NCBI RefSeq assembly: GCF_014596515.1
Contig: NZ_MSJQ01000253.1
Location: 1 to 48,799 of the forward strand
From: Streptomyces sp. CBMA156
GTDB lineage: Bacteria > Actinomycetota > Actinomycetes > Streptomycetales > Streptomycetaceae
DNA length: 48,799 bases
Reading direction: 5' to 3'
Shown here: piece after piece, positions 47,723 through 48,799 of the stretch
Layout: every line of letters begins with the position of its first letter
Numbering within the stretch: position 1 is the stretch's first letter
Translations under genes and position numbers: made by a program
The notes under the pieces: generated by a model
What the model saw: the letters and a program-made list of their open reading frames with translations, nothing else
What the model was told of the DNA's origin: nothing
The model's database searches: none

Positions 47723-47797
47723 CCGCAGTGGGGGCGCGTCCTCGATTTTCGCCGAACCGCGGCGGCCTCGCCTCGAAGCCCGAGGCCGTGGAAGGAG

Positions 47798-48211
47798 TCA
47801 GCGGATCTCCGAGCCGGGGTTGGCCTCGTCCCAGCGCCGGCGGGAGGAGACGATCGCGTCGTGGTGGTCGTACGACCAGTCCGTCATCGCCCGCACCAGG
47901 TGGGTCAGGCTGTGCCCGAGCGGGGTCAGCTCGTACTCCACCTGCGGGGGGACGGTCGGGTGGACGGTCCGAGAGACCACTCCGTCCCGCTCCAGCCGGC
48001 GCACGGTGAGGGTCAGCATCCGCTGCGAGATGCCCGGCAGGGCGCGTTGCAGCTCGCGGAACCGCCGTACGCCCTGGGCGAGTTCGACGACGGTCAGCAC
48101 GGACCACTTGTCGCCCAGCCGGTCCAGCAGGTCGCGGATCCCGCAGTCCACGCCGTCCTCGCACCAGACCACCGGGCGGGGGGTGGTTACCGCGGTGTGC
48201 CCTGCTGACAT
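47798..48211 (-). CDS. HxlR family transcriptional regulator
   Basis: A 137-aa winged-helix regulator: 'CGIRDLLDRLGDKWSVLTVVELAQGVRRFRELQRALPGISQRMLTLTVRRLERDGVVSRTV' and 'PPQVEYELTPLGHSL' are the complete HxlR domain, with a Cys near the N-terminus (W-C-E-D-G-V-D-C) of the type that senses quinones or electrophiles in relatives such as YodB/HypR. ATG 48211 follows GGAGG. It is divergent from an NmrA-like gene 93 bp away, a common pair in which HxlR represses the oxidoreductase. Confidence 0.93.
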   Translation of the reverse strand: MSAGHTAVTTPRPVVWCEDGVDCGIRDLLDRLGDKWSVLTVVELAQGVRRFRELQRALPGISQRMLTLTVRRLERDGVVSRTVHPTVPPQVEYELTPLGHSLTHLVRAMTDWSYDHHDAIVSSRRRWDEANPGSEIR

Positions 48212-48304
48212 GAAAGTGCCTCCTTACGCCGGACGGCCAGGCTACCGAGGATGGTCGTGGCGCCGATCGCGACGCCGACGGACGAACAACCCCGGAGGAA
48301 CCCC

Positions 48305-48799
48305 ATGCTGCTCGTCACCGGTGTCAACGGAGGTCTGGGCGCGCTCGTGCTGGAGCGGCTCGCCGGACGGGACGGGGTCGTGGCCGGCTCGCGCACGCCG
48401 GAGCGGGTGCCGGGCGGCGTCCCGGCCCGGCTGGTGGACTTCGACCGGCCCGAGACGCTGGCCGAGGCGTTCGCCGGCGTGCGGACCCTGCTGCTGATCT
48501 CGGCCGGCGCCGCCGAGGACGACGTGGTGACCGCCCGGCACGGCGCCGCGATCGAGGCGGCGGAGGCGGCGGGCGTACGGCACGTCGTGTACACCAGCCT
48601 GTCCGGCGACGGCGACCACCTGCCGTACGCCCTCGCCCACCGCTGGACCGAGCGCCGGCTGCGCGCGTCCGCCACCCTGCGCTGGACGGTGCTGCGCAAC
48701 GGCCTGTACGCCGAGTTCCTGGGCGCGATCGCGGCGCCGGGCCCGGACGGGGTGATCGGCGCCCCGCTCGGGGACGGCGGGCTCGCGGCGGTGGCGCGG
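48305..48799 (+). CDS. NmrA-like NAD(P)-binding protein, cut by the window end
   Basis: The frame is open from ATG 48305 (GGAGGAA upstream) to the last base, 165 codons. The N-terminus 'MLLVTGVNGGLGALVLERLAG' is a Rossmann loop of atypical SDRs, followed by 'LAEAFAGVRTLLLISAGA', 'AIEAAEAAGVRHVVYTSLSG' and 'RWTVLRNGLYAEFL', the sequence pattern of QorB/NmrA proteins, which reduce quinones or sense NADP. The C-terminal third is missing. Probably controlled by the divergent HxlR protein. Confidence 0.9.
   Translation, partial: MLLVTGVNGGLGALVLERLAGRDGVVAGSRTPERVPGGVPARLVDFDRPETLAEAFAGVRTLLLISAGAAEDDVVTARHGAAIEAAEAAGVRHVVYTSLSGDGDHLPYALAHRWTERRLRASATLRWTVLRNGLYAEFLGAIAAPGPDGVIGAPLGDGGLAAVAR

Overview
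The window is very GC-rich (about 70% or more), with G or C in most third codon positions, frequent GTG and one TTG start, and gene families typical of filamentous actinomycetes: DUF6230/DUF6114 pair, TIGR04222 membrane protein, GH19 chitinase with a DasR-type site, TPR-type HTH regulator, PadR/permease pair, and type I-E repeats of the kind common in streptomycetes. I read it as a Streptomyces/Kitasatospora-like chromosome. Genus level is an inference; no rRNA or housekeeping marker is present.

Left part (1-20.5 kb): a truncated chimeric-looking ORF and a MoxR ATPase; a secreted protein divergent from a TetR gene that leads into the DUF6230-DUF6114 pair; a globin-reductase fusion; an SBP56 selenium-binding protein divergent from an alpha/beta hydrolase overlapping a spermidine-synthase-like protein; a secreted I36-type inhibitor; two methyltransferases around a DedA protein; a Gfo/Idh/MocA oxidoreductase; a channel-like membrane protein divergent from a class A PBP whose transpeptidase motifs are degenerate; a three-repeat beta-trefoil protein; and a TetR/GNAT pair sharing a perfect palindromic operator.

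Middle part (20.5-37.5 kb): the accessory core. A 71-nt cloverleaf fills the whole predicted 5' UTR of a 757-aa gene of unknown function, which is followed at once by a 25-repeat type I-E CRISPR array. A second array (17 repeats) lies at 36.4-37.4 kb and a two-repeat, leaderless remnant at 33.0 kb. All three have the same repeat and the same orientation (minus strand); the two long arrays have related leaders. No cas gene is present. Between the arrays are decayed genes (a SUKH-like fragment, an IS transposase tail, frameshifted small genes), a TIGR04222 protein, a methyltransferase, a kinase-fold protein, a leaderless PadR gene with its membrane partner, a chitinase, a Nudix hydrolase, a duplicated 53-aa protein family whose second copy runs into the mini-array, and a four-gene operon of small, partly Cys-rich proteins joined by 4-base overlaps and divergent from an HTH/TPR regulator.

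Right part (37.5-48.8 kb): a deacetylase-like lipoprotein, aldo/keto reductase, a hydrolase/TetR pair with twin operators, a phosphotransferase/acyl-CoA dehydrogenase operon with a palindrome in its promoter, an MpaB-type oxygenase behind a perfect LacI-like palindrome, a small hypothetical, a secreted PAF-acetylhydrolase-like enzyme, and an HxlR/NmrA pair cut by the window end.
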